Assembly (NCBI GenBank): GCA_026770615.1
Contig: MU631718.1
Location: 19,192-34,017, forward strand
Source of the DNA: Pavlovales sp. CCMP2436
Taxonomy: Eukaryota; Haptophyta; Pavlovophyceae; Pavlovales
Direction of reading: 5' to 3'
DNA: 14,826 nt
The notes beneath the pieces are model-generated. The model saw only the letters and a list, made by a program, of their open reading frames with translations, did no database searches and was not told the origin of the DNA. The translations under genes and the position numbers were made by a program. This document shows positions 7,214 through 14,826 of this stretch, piece after piece (positions within the stretch are counted from its first letter, which is position 1; every line of letters starts with the position of its first letter).

Positions 7214-8876
7214 TCACGCGTCCACGGTGAGACGCAACAACGTGATGTCGGTTGGATCACAGAGGCGCCAGAGGCCAGCGCAACCTGCTCCCCCTTCGAG
7301 GTCGCCCCGGCTGCATGAAATGTCCTCCTCTTCGCTGCGCAGATTGTGCCGGGCAAGGGCGGCCTGAAAGACCGCCCACGTCTGCTCGCTGCGCCGCTTG
7401 CTCGCGATGAGCGCGGACGCCGCGGGCCGCGAGGACGAGGGTGTGATGAGGGCGCGGATCGTGCGCACCAGCCCGTCCAGGAGGTCCTGTTGCGCCCGGT
7501 TCGTATGCAGGGAAGGGCAGTGGGGAAGGGCGATCGTAAGGAAGGCGCATATGTGGCCTGGCTTCTTCTTCACATTCGATTCATATGTAAATTTAAAATC
7601 CAGAACTTAAAGTGTAACATTAATTAAATTAGAGCACGGGGAACGGGATCATGGCGAGCAGAGCGGCATCCGCAATGTATCAAGCAGTCGATCTTCAGAG
7701 CGCACCACACAGAAGAGGGTGGGGGAATGGTGGTGGGGGTGGGGGGGGGGATAACGGAATATAACATTATAAGGCGTGCGGCAGGCGAAGGGCGTAGCAG
7801 TGCTTAGACCAGCTCAAGTTATCAGACAGACAGACCTCCAGTCAGAGGCGCAATACATGAATGCAAGTATTTGGTGCTAGGCAGGCGGAAAACAGCAGCA
7901 CGCAGTCTGGCTCAGGCGCGAAGAAGGAGAAAGCGATCAACAGGCTCGGAGAACGCAAGATTAGTACCTCGTTATAGACGCAGTCGGCCGCAAGCACCAG
8001 GTCCGGCTCGAGAGCGCCCAGTGCGCTCGCAGCCTCGGGGTCGAACCAGTCGAGTCGCGCGCAGCACACGACCCCCTCGCCGGCGGGGGAGCCGCTCCGC
8101 CTCGCGCGCACGTACGGTGCCACCGCGTCGGAGGCGAGGACGGGCACGTCAGGTATTCCGTTCGCATCCAAGTTGTGCTGCACGTTGGCGAGCGTTTCCT
8201 CGTAGGCGTCAGTCGCGATCAGCTCGCGCGGCGCGCACTGCCGCGCCAGCGCGCACGAGAGCAGCCCGCAGCCTGCGCCAAGTTCGACGAGGCGCCGCGC
8301 GGCGAACAGCTCGGGACGCGCCAGCGCGTAGCACGCCAGCCAAACCCCCGCGTCCCAGACGACGCTCCCGGTCTCCGCGCCGCGACCAAAAGCGTCAGCC
8401 GTGCGCAGCACAATTGGCGGCGCGTCAACGGCTAGGTGGTAGTGCAAGTAGGACCACTCGACGCCGTCCCCGGGCGTTGCAACGGGGAGGGACGCGTAGG
8501 TGTGCAGCAGGCGCTCGTCCATCTCGACCTCCTCGTCGCCGTCCTCGAGGGCTTTGAGGAGCAGCTTGAGCAGCTTTGCGGTGCGGCGGACGCTGGGCGG
8601 AAAGGCGCGCGCGCCATGGTCGCCGAAGATGGCGTCGAATACTGCGGCCTGCGCTTTCTCGGAGGGCCAGCCGGGGACGGCGCCGGCGAGCGCCATCAGC
8701 TCGCCAAGCGGCCAGCCCTGCAGGAAACCGACGCGGAGGCGCCTCACGGCCGCCCTCATCTCCTCCTCGTCCTTCTCTCCCGCTCCCTTCACTGCTCCAT
8801 CTCCTTCTCCGGCAATCAGATCCTCTCCCCCAACCTCCTTTCCCCCCACTTCTCCCTCCACCTCGTGCTCCGCCAT
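7214..8876 (-). CDS. EEF2KMT/FAM86-like protein lysine methyltransferase (Methyltransf_16), two exons
   Basis: Exon 1 runs from the ATG at 8876 to 7968 (303 codons), and exon 2 from 7486 to a TGA at 7214. The 481 nt GT-AG intron between them is in phase 0. The protein has 393 residues. An acidic, Gly/Glu-rich N-terminus (1-40) is followed by a FAM86-type segment (GFLQGWPLGEL, 50-60). The class I methyltransferase core shows TGSVVWDAG (169-177), motif I VELGAGCGLL (197-206), an acidic ATDAYEETLANVQHN motif (221-235) and LAADCVYNE (295-303). Exon 2 supplies the expected next helix (DLLDGLVRTIRALI) and a C-terminal Rossmann half. Family members methylate a lysine on elongation factor 2 or related targets in the cytosol; that substrate is inferred from resemblance only. 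Reading straight through the donor would give a shorter protein lacking the C-terminal strands. The gene is divergent from the bestrophin-like gene. Confidence 0.85.
7717..7750 (+). repeat. G-run tract inside the methyltransferase intron
   Basis: Several G-runs of three or more, ending in a run of at least ten G, lie on the plus strand, which is the template strand for this minus-strand gene. The tract could form a G-quadruplex or be a polymerase-slippage site. No function is evident. Confidence 0.65.
7777..7843. repeat. Decayed foldback-arm copy in an intron
   Basis: GGCAGGCGAAGGGCGTAGCA, then TGCTTAGACCAGCTCAAG and CAGACAGACCTCCAGTCAG, align with the right arm of the foldback family (3430-3500), with many mismatches and small indels. 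It lies entirely within the 481 nt intron of the lysine methyltransferase gene. No second arm is seen. Confidence 0.6.
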
Positions 8877-9310
8877 GCTGAGGTCAACGTTTTTTAAAAT
8901 TAATAAAATTGACTGTTAGTTAGTTTCACACTATAGTTAGCGATTGACTATAGTTATAGCCTCTGGCCCTCACGAGCAGAGTCTGCCTAGCGCACGAGGA
9001 GTATGTTCATGTAGAGGTTATGAGGTACGTAATGAGGGGTTTATGTTCATGTACTACTCAGAGAGCTGCCTCCACCTCCGCCTCATCTCTATGTCCACCT
9101 TCGCCTTCTACACCGCCTCCTCCTCGACACTACCTTGACAGCCTCCGCCGCCGCCACCCCCCGCCACCCGCCGCCGCTCATTTTAAAAGTCGACTCCGTC
9201 GTGACCAAGGCGCACCTGCCAGGGAGGTGCGGAGAGAGAAGAGAGAGTGAGGAGCGACAGCCTGTGCAGCTGACCCACCCTCGCCGTCACCGCTGCGCTC
9301 GCGCATCAGG
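8877..9310. promoter_or_regulatory. Bidirectional spacer between the lysine methyltransferase and bestrophin-like genes
   Basis: This 434 bp separates two divergent start codons and probably contains both promoters and 5' leaders. Next to 8876 it is AT-rich, with ACTATAGTTAG and GACTATAGTTATAG. A direct repeat of TATGTTCATGTA occurs at about 9002 and 9042. The bestrophin side is C/T-rich (9060-9180), as expected of a leader or an unspliced 5' exon. No defined binding site is claimed. Confidence 0.45.
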
Positions 9311-11267
9311 ATGCCGCCCGTCTCCCTGCTGCGGCGCGGGCCCTCGCCGACGGGCGTGTCACCTCTCTGCGCACTCGCGCGGGGCGTCAGCGCCGACTCT
9401 GTGCACCGGCGCCAGCCGCAGCCCGACACGCCCGGGGGTAGCCGCGTCACCTACCGCGGCGGCATCTCGCGCTCCAAGGGGGCTGAGTTCATGGGCCGCC
9501 TCCTCGGCCGATGGAGAGGCACGACCATCGACGTCTCCTTCGATCACCAGAAGTGGAGCCGGCACGAGGAGGCAAGCAGGCACATGCGCTTCTGGGGCCC
9601 CGCGGTCCTCCACTCGCAGACGCTCCGGCGCCTGCTCTTCCCAGATCTCGCGCTGATCGCCGTTGTGTCTGCGAGTGTTGTGGCGAACAACTCTTACGCG
9701 GTGTCGCTGGGCACGCAACCGGCGTCTTCGGCAGCGATGGCGCGGCTGGCCGAGACGCTGCCGACATGGTGTGCGCAGTTCTTGCCCTCGGGCCCGTTGC
9801 TGATGACGCTGCCGACCGAGCCCTTCGCCCTCTCCGGATTCGCGCTCGGCCTGCTCGTCACCTTCCGGACGCAGGCGTGCCACGCGCGCTACTCGGAAGC
9901 GCGCCTGCTTTGGGGCGACGTAATCAACGTTTCACGCGACCTGGGCTCGCGCATCCTGTGCACCGTTGCGCCCACCGACGCGCGGACCGTGGCCGAGCGC
10001 GAGCGCGCGCTGCGGCTGCTCGGCACGTTTGTGATCACGCTGAAGTACCACGTAACCATAGGTGAGGCAAGGAGGGAAAGTCGAAAGAGTACAACGCCGC
10101 TCCTCCCTCTCTATATAATCTCTCTCTCTCGCTCTCCCTCTCGCTCTCCCTCTTTCTTTCTCTCTTTCTTTCTCTTCCTCACTATCTCTCTTTCTGTAAT
10201 CGATAAGCCCCCCTACCCCCCCCTCGCAGACGGGTGCAACGAGGACGTGGACATCGCGGGCTGCACTGACTCGGATATCCAGGGTATTCTTATGATTTGT
10301 GATTTATGATTTGTGATTTATGATTGATCATTTATGATCATTTATGATATTTTATTTATCATCTATCATGTATCATTTATGACGAGTATACAATATTGTT
10401 GGTTATTTCTTTCTCATCTCTCATTCTTTGTTTCTTCCAATCTGTGTCTTGTTTAGGAGCCAAGGACGCCCTTCTACTCGACGAGTGCGCCTGTGTGTGG
10501 GCGCCCAGCAGCGCGCCCGGTGCCTGCGCGGACGATCTGCCCGCGCGGCTCGTGCGCGCGTCAGTGGTTCACCGACCTCTGTTTGTGCTGCATGAGCTTG
10601 GCGCACTGCTGCAGCGCCTCGAGCAGGCGGGCGTCCTGACGGACCGCGAGGCCGTGCAGCTCAGCGAGAAGCTGCTCGCCCTGACGCGCGCCATGGGCGG
10701 CTGCGAGCGCCTCTTCCGAACACCGATCTACACGCCTTACAACCACCACACCTCTCGCTTCCTGCTGCTCTGGACCGTCTCGCTGCCCGCCGCCATGTAC
10801 CCGGTGGTTGGCCCGCTGGCCACCGCTCCCGTCTCACTGCTGATCGCGGTAATAATAATAATAAAAAAAAGCTTTCAGCCTATTTTCCTTTTTCATTTTC
10901 CTTTTTCCTTTTATCCGGACGGCCCTCGGAGATCTTTACGGCCGATCTTTTAAAGAGAAAACAGGATGGAATAGCTTTCGTACTCAGGCGCGGTCGAGCT
11001 GGCCCTCGCTACGCTCGGCACTGCGGCTAATCGTCGACCCCCCCCCTCCCTCCCTTGATATGACTATTAAAACAGTGGATGATGCTTGGAATAGAGGACA
11101 TCGGTTCTCGAATCGAGAACCCGATGGACACGCTGCCGCTCTGGCAGTACGTGGACGCAGTCCACGGATCCCTAGCACAGCTGCGCGCGCACGACGCCGA
11201 GTACCACTCGCCGGCGATTAATAAGATGGCGGAGCCTGCGCCGTCCGGGAGCGCTACTTCAGCTTGA
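9311..11267 (+). CDS. Bestrophin-like anion channel (plant/algal RFP-TM type), four exons
   Basis: Exons 9311-10061, 10230-10283, 10457-10848 and 11076-11267 join in phase (phases 1, 1, 0) through GT-AG introns of 168, 173 and 227 nt to give 462 residues ending in TGA. Residues 1-50 are rich in S, P, R and G and may be an organelle-targeting leader. The channel part begins near WSRHEEASRHMRFWG (82-96), with a hydrophobic helix at 110-125. Then come SGFALGLLVTFRTQACHARY and SEARLLWG (175-202), the family's RT..AY.R..EAR..WG signature. Exon 3 has YNHHTSRFLLLWTVSLPAAMYP, and exon 4 completes the motif WMMLGIEDIGSRIENPMDTLPL (400-421). Plant and algal relatives are chloride or bicarbonate channels of chloroplast or thylakoid membranes; that role here is inferred. 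The tiny 54 nt second exon and the acidic Cys-containing insert it encodes (DGCNEDVDIAGC) are unusual. Confidence 0.9.
10112..10195 (+). repeat. CT-rich microsatellite in bestrophin intron 1
   Basis: An almost pure CT tract (CTCTCTCGCTCTCCCTCTCG and relatives) fills the 3' half of the first intron. It also serves as an extended polypyrimidine tract before the acceptor at 10229. Confidence 0.8.
10288..10385 (+). repeat. TTATGAT-type degenerate repeat in bestrophin intron 2
   Basis: The words TTATGATTTGTGA, ATTTATGATCA and TATCATTTATGA recur in both orientations in most of the second intron. It looks like a decayed AT-rich simple repeat. Confidence 0.75.
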
Positions 11268-11364
11268 TGTCAGATTTGTCATGCACCGCCAGCCAGAACC
11301 CCCCTACCATATTATAATAATATAAACTGTATCTTATGTAACTACTCAATGCTATATTACTGAT

Positions 11365-11524
11365 ATATTTCTGATAGGGATTCAAGCTGGCGTCTGACTG
11401 TTCTAAATTTTGTGCTAGTGATATCTTATGTACACATCAGCGGCAGGCAATGGGCGACGCAGTGCTGAGACCAGCACAACATTCAGAACAGTCAGACGTC
11501 AGCTTGAATCCCTATCAGAAATAT
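11365..11524. mobile_element. Compact palindromic MITE of the foldback family (160 bp)
   Basis: The left arm (from 11365, ATATTTCTGATAGGGATTC) pairs with the right arm ending at 11524 (GAATCCCTATCAGAAATAT). The pairing continues inward for about 50 bases to TTGTGCTAG. The right arm extends further, through GCAGTGCTGAGACCAGC and GGCAGGCAATGGGCGACG, matching the arms at 2301-2421 and 3393-3513. It has no coding capacity and looks like an internally deleted derivative of the 1.2 kb element. Confidence 0.8.
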
Positions 11525-11894
11525 GTACATATTATGGATGGCGCTGCCTGACATTAGTAAGTTAGATAGTATGTTTTCTCTTTATTCGGATTTTTAAGCT
11601 AAAGATACTTAGGAATAATGTGCGTTCGTTGAGTTGAAGATAATGAAGTAACGTAAGTTAAATACATTTCAATTTGATGAAGTGCTAAACTGAAGCTCAT
11701 CCGGCAGCGCAGCCAGAATGTTTGGATGCATAGTCACATCGGCATGATCGGTTGGGATCACCCGGCGCAGCCTTCTGGATATCGCACATCACGTCACTGC
11801 GGCCTGATCAACTGAATGCATAGGCGCACTGAACGTGGATATGCAGTGTCATGTACTGGCTGGTCCGACTGACACGTGTGCGGAGGCTACTGGG
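11525..11894. other. Intergenic DNA without recognisable features
   Basis: No coding signal is present on either strand. It is AT-rich to about 11700, then mixed composition with several GATC and TGATC words. It separates the 3' sides of the bestrophin-like and dehydrogenase genes. I found no continuation of the truncated transporter here. Confidence 0.6.
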
Positions 11895-12766
11895 TCACCA
11901 CTTGGAAGGTTTCTCGTGCTCCCAGAACTCGCCCGTCGGCCCCCCCTTGCCGATGAGCGCGAGCGCAACAGGGGTGCGCGCGCCGATCTCGGCCGGTTGC
12001 GTGCCTTGGTTGGATGTCATATCCGTCGCGCAGTAGCCCGGGCAGCAGGCGTTGACGTGGAGATCCGGCTCCTGGCGAGCAAGCACATTTGTGTACGCAA
12101 TCACCGCAAGCTTGCTTAAGCCGTAGTTTGAGTTGCCTGCAGATCAGGGTGTGGGTGGGGTTGGAAGCGCGGGTGAGCGGGCTCAGCAGAGCGGGATGCA
12201 GGCGGCGGGTGCACTTACTCCACTCGCGCTCGCGGTGTACGCCTTGCTGGACGTCCGCCTCGAACCGGGCAACAAGTGCTTGCAGCTTTGGCACTGTGAG
12301 CGCCTCGGACGCGAATTCCTGTTGCAGCGCCGGACTGAGCTGGCGCAGGGTCCCGGCCATGCTCGCGACGTTGACGACGCGCCCGTCCCCGACGGCGCGC
12401 AGATTCGGGAGTAGGGCCTCCATTAGCGCAACTGTCTCCTCAAAATTCACGGCGAGAGTCGGCCGCGTCTGCGCTGAGAACGGTGTCGGGTCGGCGTTTT
12501 TTGAATGCGATACCCGCGTTGTTCACCAGCACGTCAACGGGCCCGCTCACGGCCTCGACGAAATTGGCGATGCTTGAGCTGTCCGAGATGTCCAACTGTG
12601 CAAAGCGGCAACTCGCGCCGAGCCTGGAGGCCGCCGCCTCGCCCAGCTCGACCGAGCGACAGCCGATGAGCACGTCCATCCCGCTCGCCAGCAGCTGCGT
12701 GGCGATGGCAAAGCCGACACCCTTGTTCGCCCCTGTTACAACCGAGAGGTGCCGGGTGGGTGACAT
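11895..12766 (-). CDS. Carbonyl reductase-like short-chain dehydrogenase (SDR), two exons, one-base frameshift
   Basis: Exon 1 (12766-12219) and exon 2 (12136-11895, TGA stop) are joined by an 82 nt GT-AG intron with a textbook GTAAGT donor, in phase 1. With one base removed from the run of six A (complement of 12497-12502), the protein is 262 residues, close to the carbonyl reductase family. The NADPH-binding TGANKGVG is at 11-18, NNAGIAF at 82-88, a catalytic Ser in VVNVASMAG (Ser135), and YGLSK at 187-191 (Tyr187, Lys191). The CCPGYCATDM segment after it is also typical. As written, the frame breaks after F88-K89 and ends at a TGA some 20 codons later; the other frame continues perfectly, including a family-like NADPTPFSAQTRPTLAVNF. 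The break is either a sequencing error in a homopolymer or a very recent inactivation. The role would be reduction of carbonyl compounds in the cytosol, by family analogy. Confidence 0.85.
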
Positions 12767-12919
12767 GATAGTCTTCCGCGGGTCGCACGAACGTGGGTCT
12801 CACGAACGCGGCCGGATCCGTGCCGGCGGCGCGGCGCTGTCGTTCGCCGATGCACCCCGCCGCATACAAAAAAAAAGAAAAAGAAAAAAAAGGCGCACCT
12901 TGCCCGCTCCGATCGATTT
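12767..12919. promoter_or_regulatory. Short spacer upstream of the SDR gene
   Basis: This 153 bp must hold the SDR promoter. On the SDR sense strand it contains a T-rich tract (complement of 12867-12891) and two CGTTCGTG words about 17 bp apart (complement of CACGAACG). The truncated transporter ends at its far side. No further transporter coding sequence is visible in it. Confidence 0.4.
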
Positions 12920-13846
12920 TCAGAAGTTGACTGATGCCGCGACGGCGCAGCCAATCCATGCCATGATAGCGACAGCTTGCAGGTTGCCACTGGCCGCGAT
13001 CGCGCCGATGCTGACCACCGGATTTTTGAGCCTACCCGCGGCCAAGATGACCGCCTCTAGGATCCACCATTCCAGCATACAAACGAGCATACCAGGCACC
13101 ATGAGACGCAAGTACTGGTTCATTCCTTTGCGCTCGAGCACGATTGAGAGTGGCAGCGGTCGGAAGACGTACCCATGCCCCAGAGCGCAGAGCGTGGGTA
13201 CCAGCAGACCGAGGTAGAGCAAGCTCAGCGCACCAGCAGCCCACGCGGCGCCGAGATAGCCGAGACCCGCCCAGTGTACGAGACCGTACTGAAGCACGGG
13301 AGCGATCGCGCACACGACAGCCGCGATTGCGAAGTTGGCCCAGTTTAGGCCGTGCGCTTGGTAGACCCGTTGCACCGCCGAGAGGCCCGTTACTCCAAAG
13401 TTGGACGGCAGCAGGCGCAGGCAGTAGGGCTTGGCTAGCGCGGCCACCTCTGCGGGCTAGTCCATCAAAAGGAGCAGACGCTCCGAGAAGAAGAGGAGCG
13501 GCACGACGAGCGGCAGAATCAGCGGGCAGTTGATCGCCACCGCGCGCTGAAGCGCCAGCGCGCACTGCCGCGGGCGACCCGCACCAACCGCCTATGGGCA
13601 GAGCGTGCGCAGCGCTGTTATGACGCCAAAGCCGGGAGCTCCTGCCACTATATTGAAGAAGGCCCTGGCGAGCGTGAGCGCGTCGAGCTCGCAGGCGATG
13701 CGCTCGGCGCTCTGCTGTGTTGTGCTCTGGTGGCCGACGATCGCGACCGCAAAGCAGACTGGCAGGTACTCGAGTGCATTCGCGAGCGCTGTCGGCACCA
13801 CGATGGCGGCAGCCGCTCGTAGATGGGCGCCAAAGCCCGGCTCCAT
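12920..13846 (-). pseudogene. MATE-family transporter relic: two in-frame TAG codons, C-terminal third missing
   Basis: From the ATG at 13846 a single frame runs to the TGA at 12920 (308 codons), with TAG at codon 85 (13594-13592) and codon 130 (13459-13457). The MATE character is continuous across both. TM1 (AAAAIVVPTALANALEYLPV) ends in a VGH motif. TM2 runs into ALRTLCP-TAG-AVGAG, where the family reads TLC-x-Q-A-x-GAG. Then come TM3, an MD-TAG-PAEVAALAKPY block, TM4 to TM6, TM7 (MLVCMLEWWILEAVILAAG) and TM8, ending at AVAAS. Proteins of this family have about 12 segments and 450-500 residues; TM9-12 are absent, and the next gene begins 153 bp away. No continuation is visible further along the strand. 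MATE proteins export drugs, toxins or metabolites in exchange for H+ or Na+. This copy is unlikely to make a working transporter unless the TAG codons are read through and the short form functions. Confidence 0.8.
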
Positions 13847-14086
13847 CGGCACACGGTTAACGCCGAACGCCGAACCCCTCCCGGCCCGACGATCCACCCC
13901 TCCCGATCGCCCGACGATCGAGATTCGCACGATTTTAAACTTTCGCCAAGATTTTAAACTTTCTTTCCTTTTTCTTATACGCGCGTCATTTTGTAACCCC
14001 CCCCTTGTCCTTCTGTGGGCACTTTTGGGAGGGAGTGTGAAATGTACAGCATCCACCCCGCGGCTGCGGCCGCGATAGTTGAATAT

Positions 14087-14265
14087 GCCCCCCCTACATT
14101 CGAGCTCGCGGCCTGTGGCCGCGAATGACCCCCCCCTCGTTATTTTTTTCTTCGAGGCCGTAATGGACCCCCACCCCTCGTTATTTTGGAAAAAGAGGCC
14201 GGCACGACCCCCAACCCCCTCGTTTTTTTTTCTCAATAACGTTGAACGACCCCCCCTACCCCTTT
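14087..14265 (+). repeat. C-rich tandem array, period about 40 bp
   Basis: Units start with GACCCCC and usually continue CTCGTT plus a T-run, at 14127, 14166, 14206 and 14248 (spacings 39, 40 and 42). A partial, more GC-rich unit starts at 14087 (CCCCCCCTACATTCGAGC). Between the C-runs, GAGGCCG is partly conserved. The period is not a multiple of three, which argues against a coding repeat. Confidence 0.7.
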
Positions 14266-14728
14266 AACTACCTTCCTATAATAAATAGCAGCAACTAATA
14301 GGCAGTTAGAATGATTACATTCTTGTCGTCCTTGCGCTCGCCAGCTCGAATTTCTGTTAATATATATAAATGCAGGGCGTGCGATTGAAATTATGAGCGC
14401 TATACAGTCAATAACTGATGGCTCCGCTGATAATGAGAATACTTGTTAAATATATATGGGATTCATGTCCAGCTCTGATGTGTGCTGGCAATAGTGTGAT
14501 GGACTGACTGCATCCTGATGCAGACTTCCCAGGGCTCATTCTGGCTTAGGGTGGTCCCTAGGCACAGGAGAAATCCCATCCCATATGAAAAGTTTGTAAT
14601 TAGGTGGTGTTATATGATGAGGGGTGGTAGAATTTGTTTGATGTTATGTGGTGATCATGCGAGAGGGATCACAGGTGTGCTCAGTAACGCTAATTAGTAA
14701 TGCATGTGCCATTAATAGGGGACAGTTT

Positions 14729-14812
14729 CTAGCACGTGTGCGTGCTAGTAGCGTCTTCCTACTAGCGTGTGTGCGTGTTAGTGGGACTGTTACTAGCACG
14801 TGTGCGTGCTAG
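14729..14812. repeat. Three tandem hairpins (CTAGCACGTGTGCGTGCTAG type), period about 32 bp
   Basis: A near-palindromic 20-mer, CTAGCACGTGTGCGTGCTAG, occurs at 14729-14748 and 14793-14812. A variant with A-to-G and C-to-T changes lies at 14762-14781. Each can form a stem of 8 to 10 bp around a TGTG loop, and two of the three contain CACGTG. The array lies 14 bases from the window end and may continue beyond it. Confidence 0.85.
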
Positions 14813-14826
14813 TAAGGACAGCTAAA

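Larger units (their letters stand above)
13847..14826. other. Non-coding tail of the window
   Basis: No gene is supported over this roughly 980 bp. Upstream of the transporter relic lies GGCGTTCGGCGTT and a direct repeat of GATTTTAAACTTTC (about 13931 and 13951). A C-rich array and a hairpin array are listed separately. 14270-14700 is AT-rich, with no recognised RNA gene or ORF. Confidence 0.55.

Noticed and set aside
7871..8557. 228-residue plus-strand frame rich in Arg, Ser and Ala
   Set aside because: It is the antisense of the conserved lysine methyltransferase exon 1 and has no domain-like content.
9359..9883. Minus-strand frame of 174 residues over the bestrophin-like exon 1
   Set aside because: It is a shadow of the conserved channel-coding sequence, rich in Arg and Ala, with no recognisable motif.
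12767..12919. Possible continuation of the MATE transporter through a spliced exon in front of or beyond the SDR gene
   Set aside because: Translation of this stretch and of the minus strand down to 11268 shows no VRVGNALGAG-like block or further membrane segments.
13592..14236. The transporter frame extended upstream of the ATG at 13846 through the C-rich repeat array
   Set aside because: The extra N-terminal residues are encoded by non-coding tandem repeats and G-runs, and the membrane domain begins naturally about ten residues after the ATG at 13846.
1..14826. tRNA or rRNA genes
   Set aside because: I saw no cloverleaf-forming stretch with the conserved TTCGANNC-type arm and no rRNA core sequence, but a covariance-model search was not possible.

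Overview
The window reads as nuclear DNA from a eukaryote, probably a photosynthetic alga. Four protein-coding genes are GC-rich and interrupted by short introns. Three of them (5070-6442, 7214-8876, 9311-11267) reconstruct cleanly with canonical GT-AG introns that keep the reading frame, and the fourth (11895-12766) does so apart from one extra base in a run of six A. A bestrophin-like channel of the plant/algal type fits a plastid-bearing cell. AT-rich intergenic DNA and several families of non-autonomous repeats complete the picture. A haptophyte or similar GC-rich alga is a reasonable guess, but the sequence alone does not prove it. There is no sign of bacterial operon structure.

Layout. 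1-3513 is a mobile-element zone. A decayed retroelement-type reading frame (483-2309, plus strand, two internal stops, a zinc-finger-like motif and a possible RNase H-like part) runs directly into a 1.2 kb foldback element (2301-3513) with terminal inverted repeats of about 121 bp. A 447 bp Harbinger-like MITE (2665-3111) is inserted inside the foldback. 3714-5069 holds a minus-strand gene of unknown function with an apparent frameshift, flanked by a 28 bp direct repeat. 5070-6442 is a four-exon, membrane-anchored SAM-dependent methyltransferase of the leucine-carboxyl-methyltransferase-like class. 6576-7056 is a second copy of the Harbinger-like MITE in the opposite orientation. 7214-8876 (minus) is a two-exon EEF2KMT/FAM86-like protein lysine methyltransferase. 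It is divergent from a four-exon bestrophin-like anion channel (9311-11267, plus), and the two share a 434 bp spacer.

11365-11524 is a compact palindromic copy of the foldback repeat. 11895-12766 (minus) is a carbonyl-reductase-type short-chain dehydrogenase. 12920-13846 (minus) is a MATE-family transporter relic with two in-frame TAG codons, which ends after about eight of the usual twelve membrane segments. The last kilobase is non-coding. It has a roughly 40 bp period C-rich array and, at the window edge, three tandem hairpins with a period of about 32 bp.

The genes do not form an obvious pathway. The most informative signals are the two repeat families, with sharp ends and internal symmetry; the fragmentary genes with single-site lesions; and the two TAG codons at positions where the MATE family normally has glutamine.
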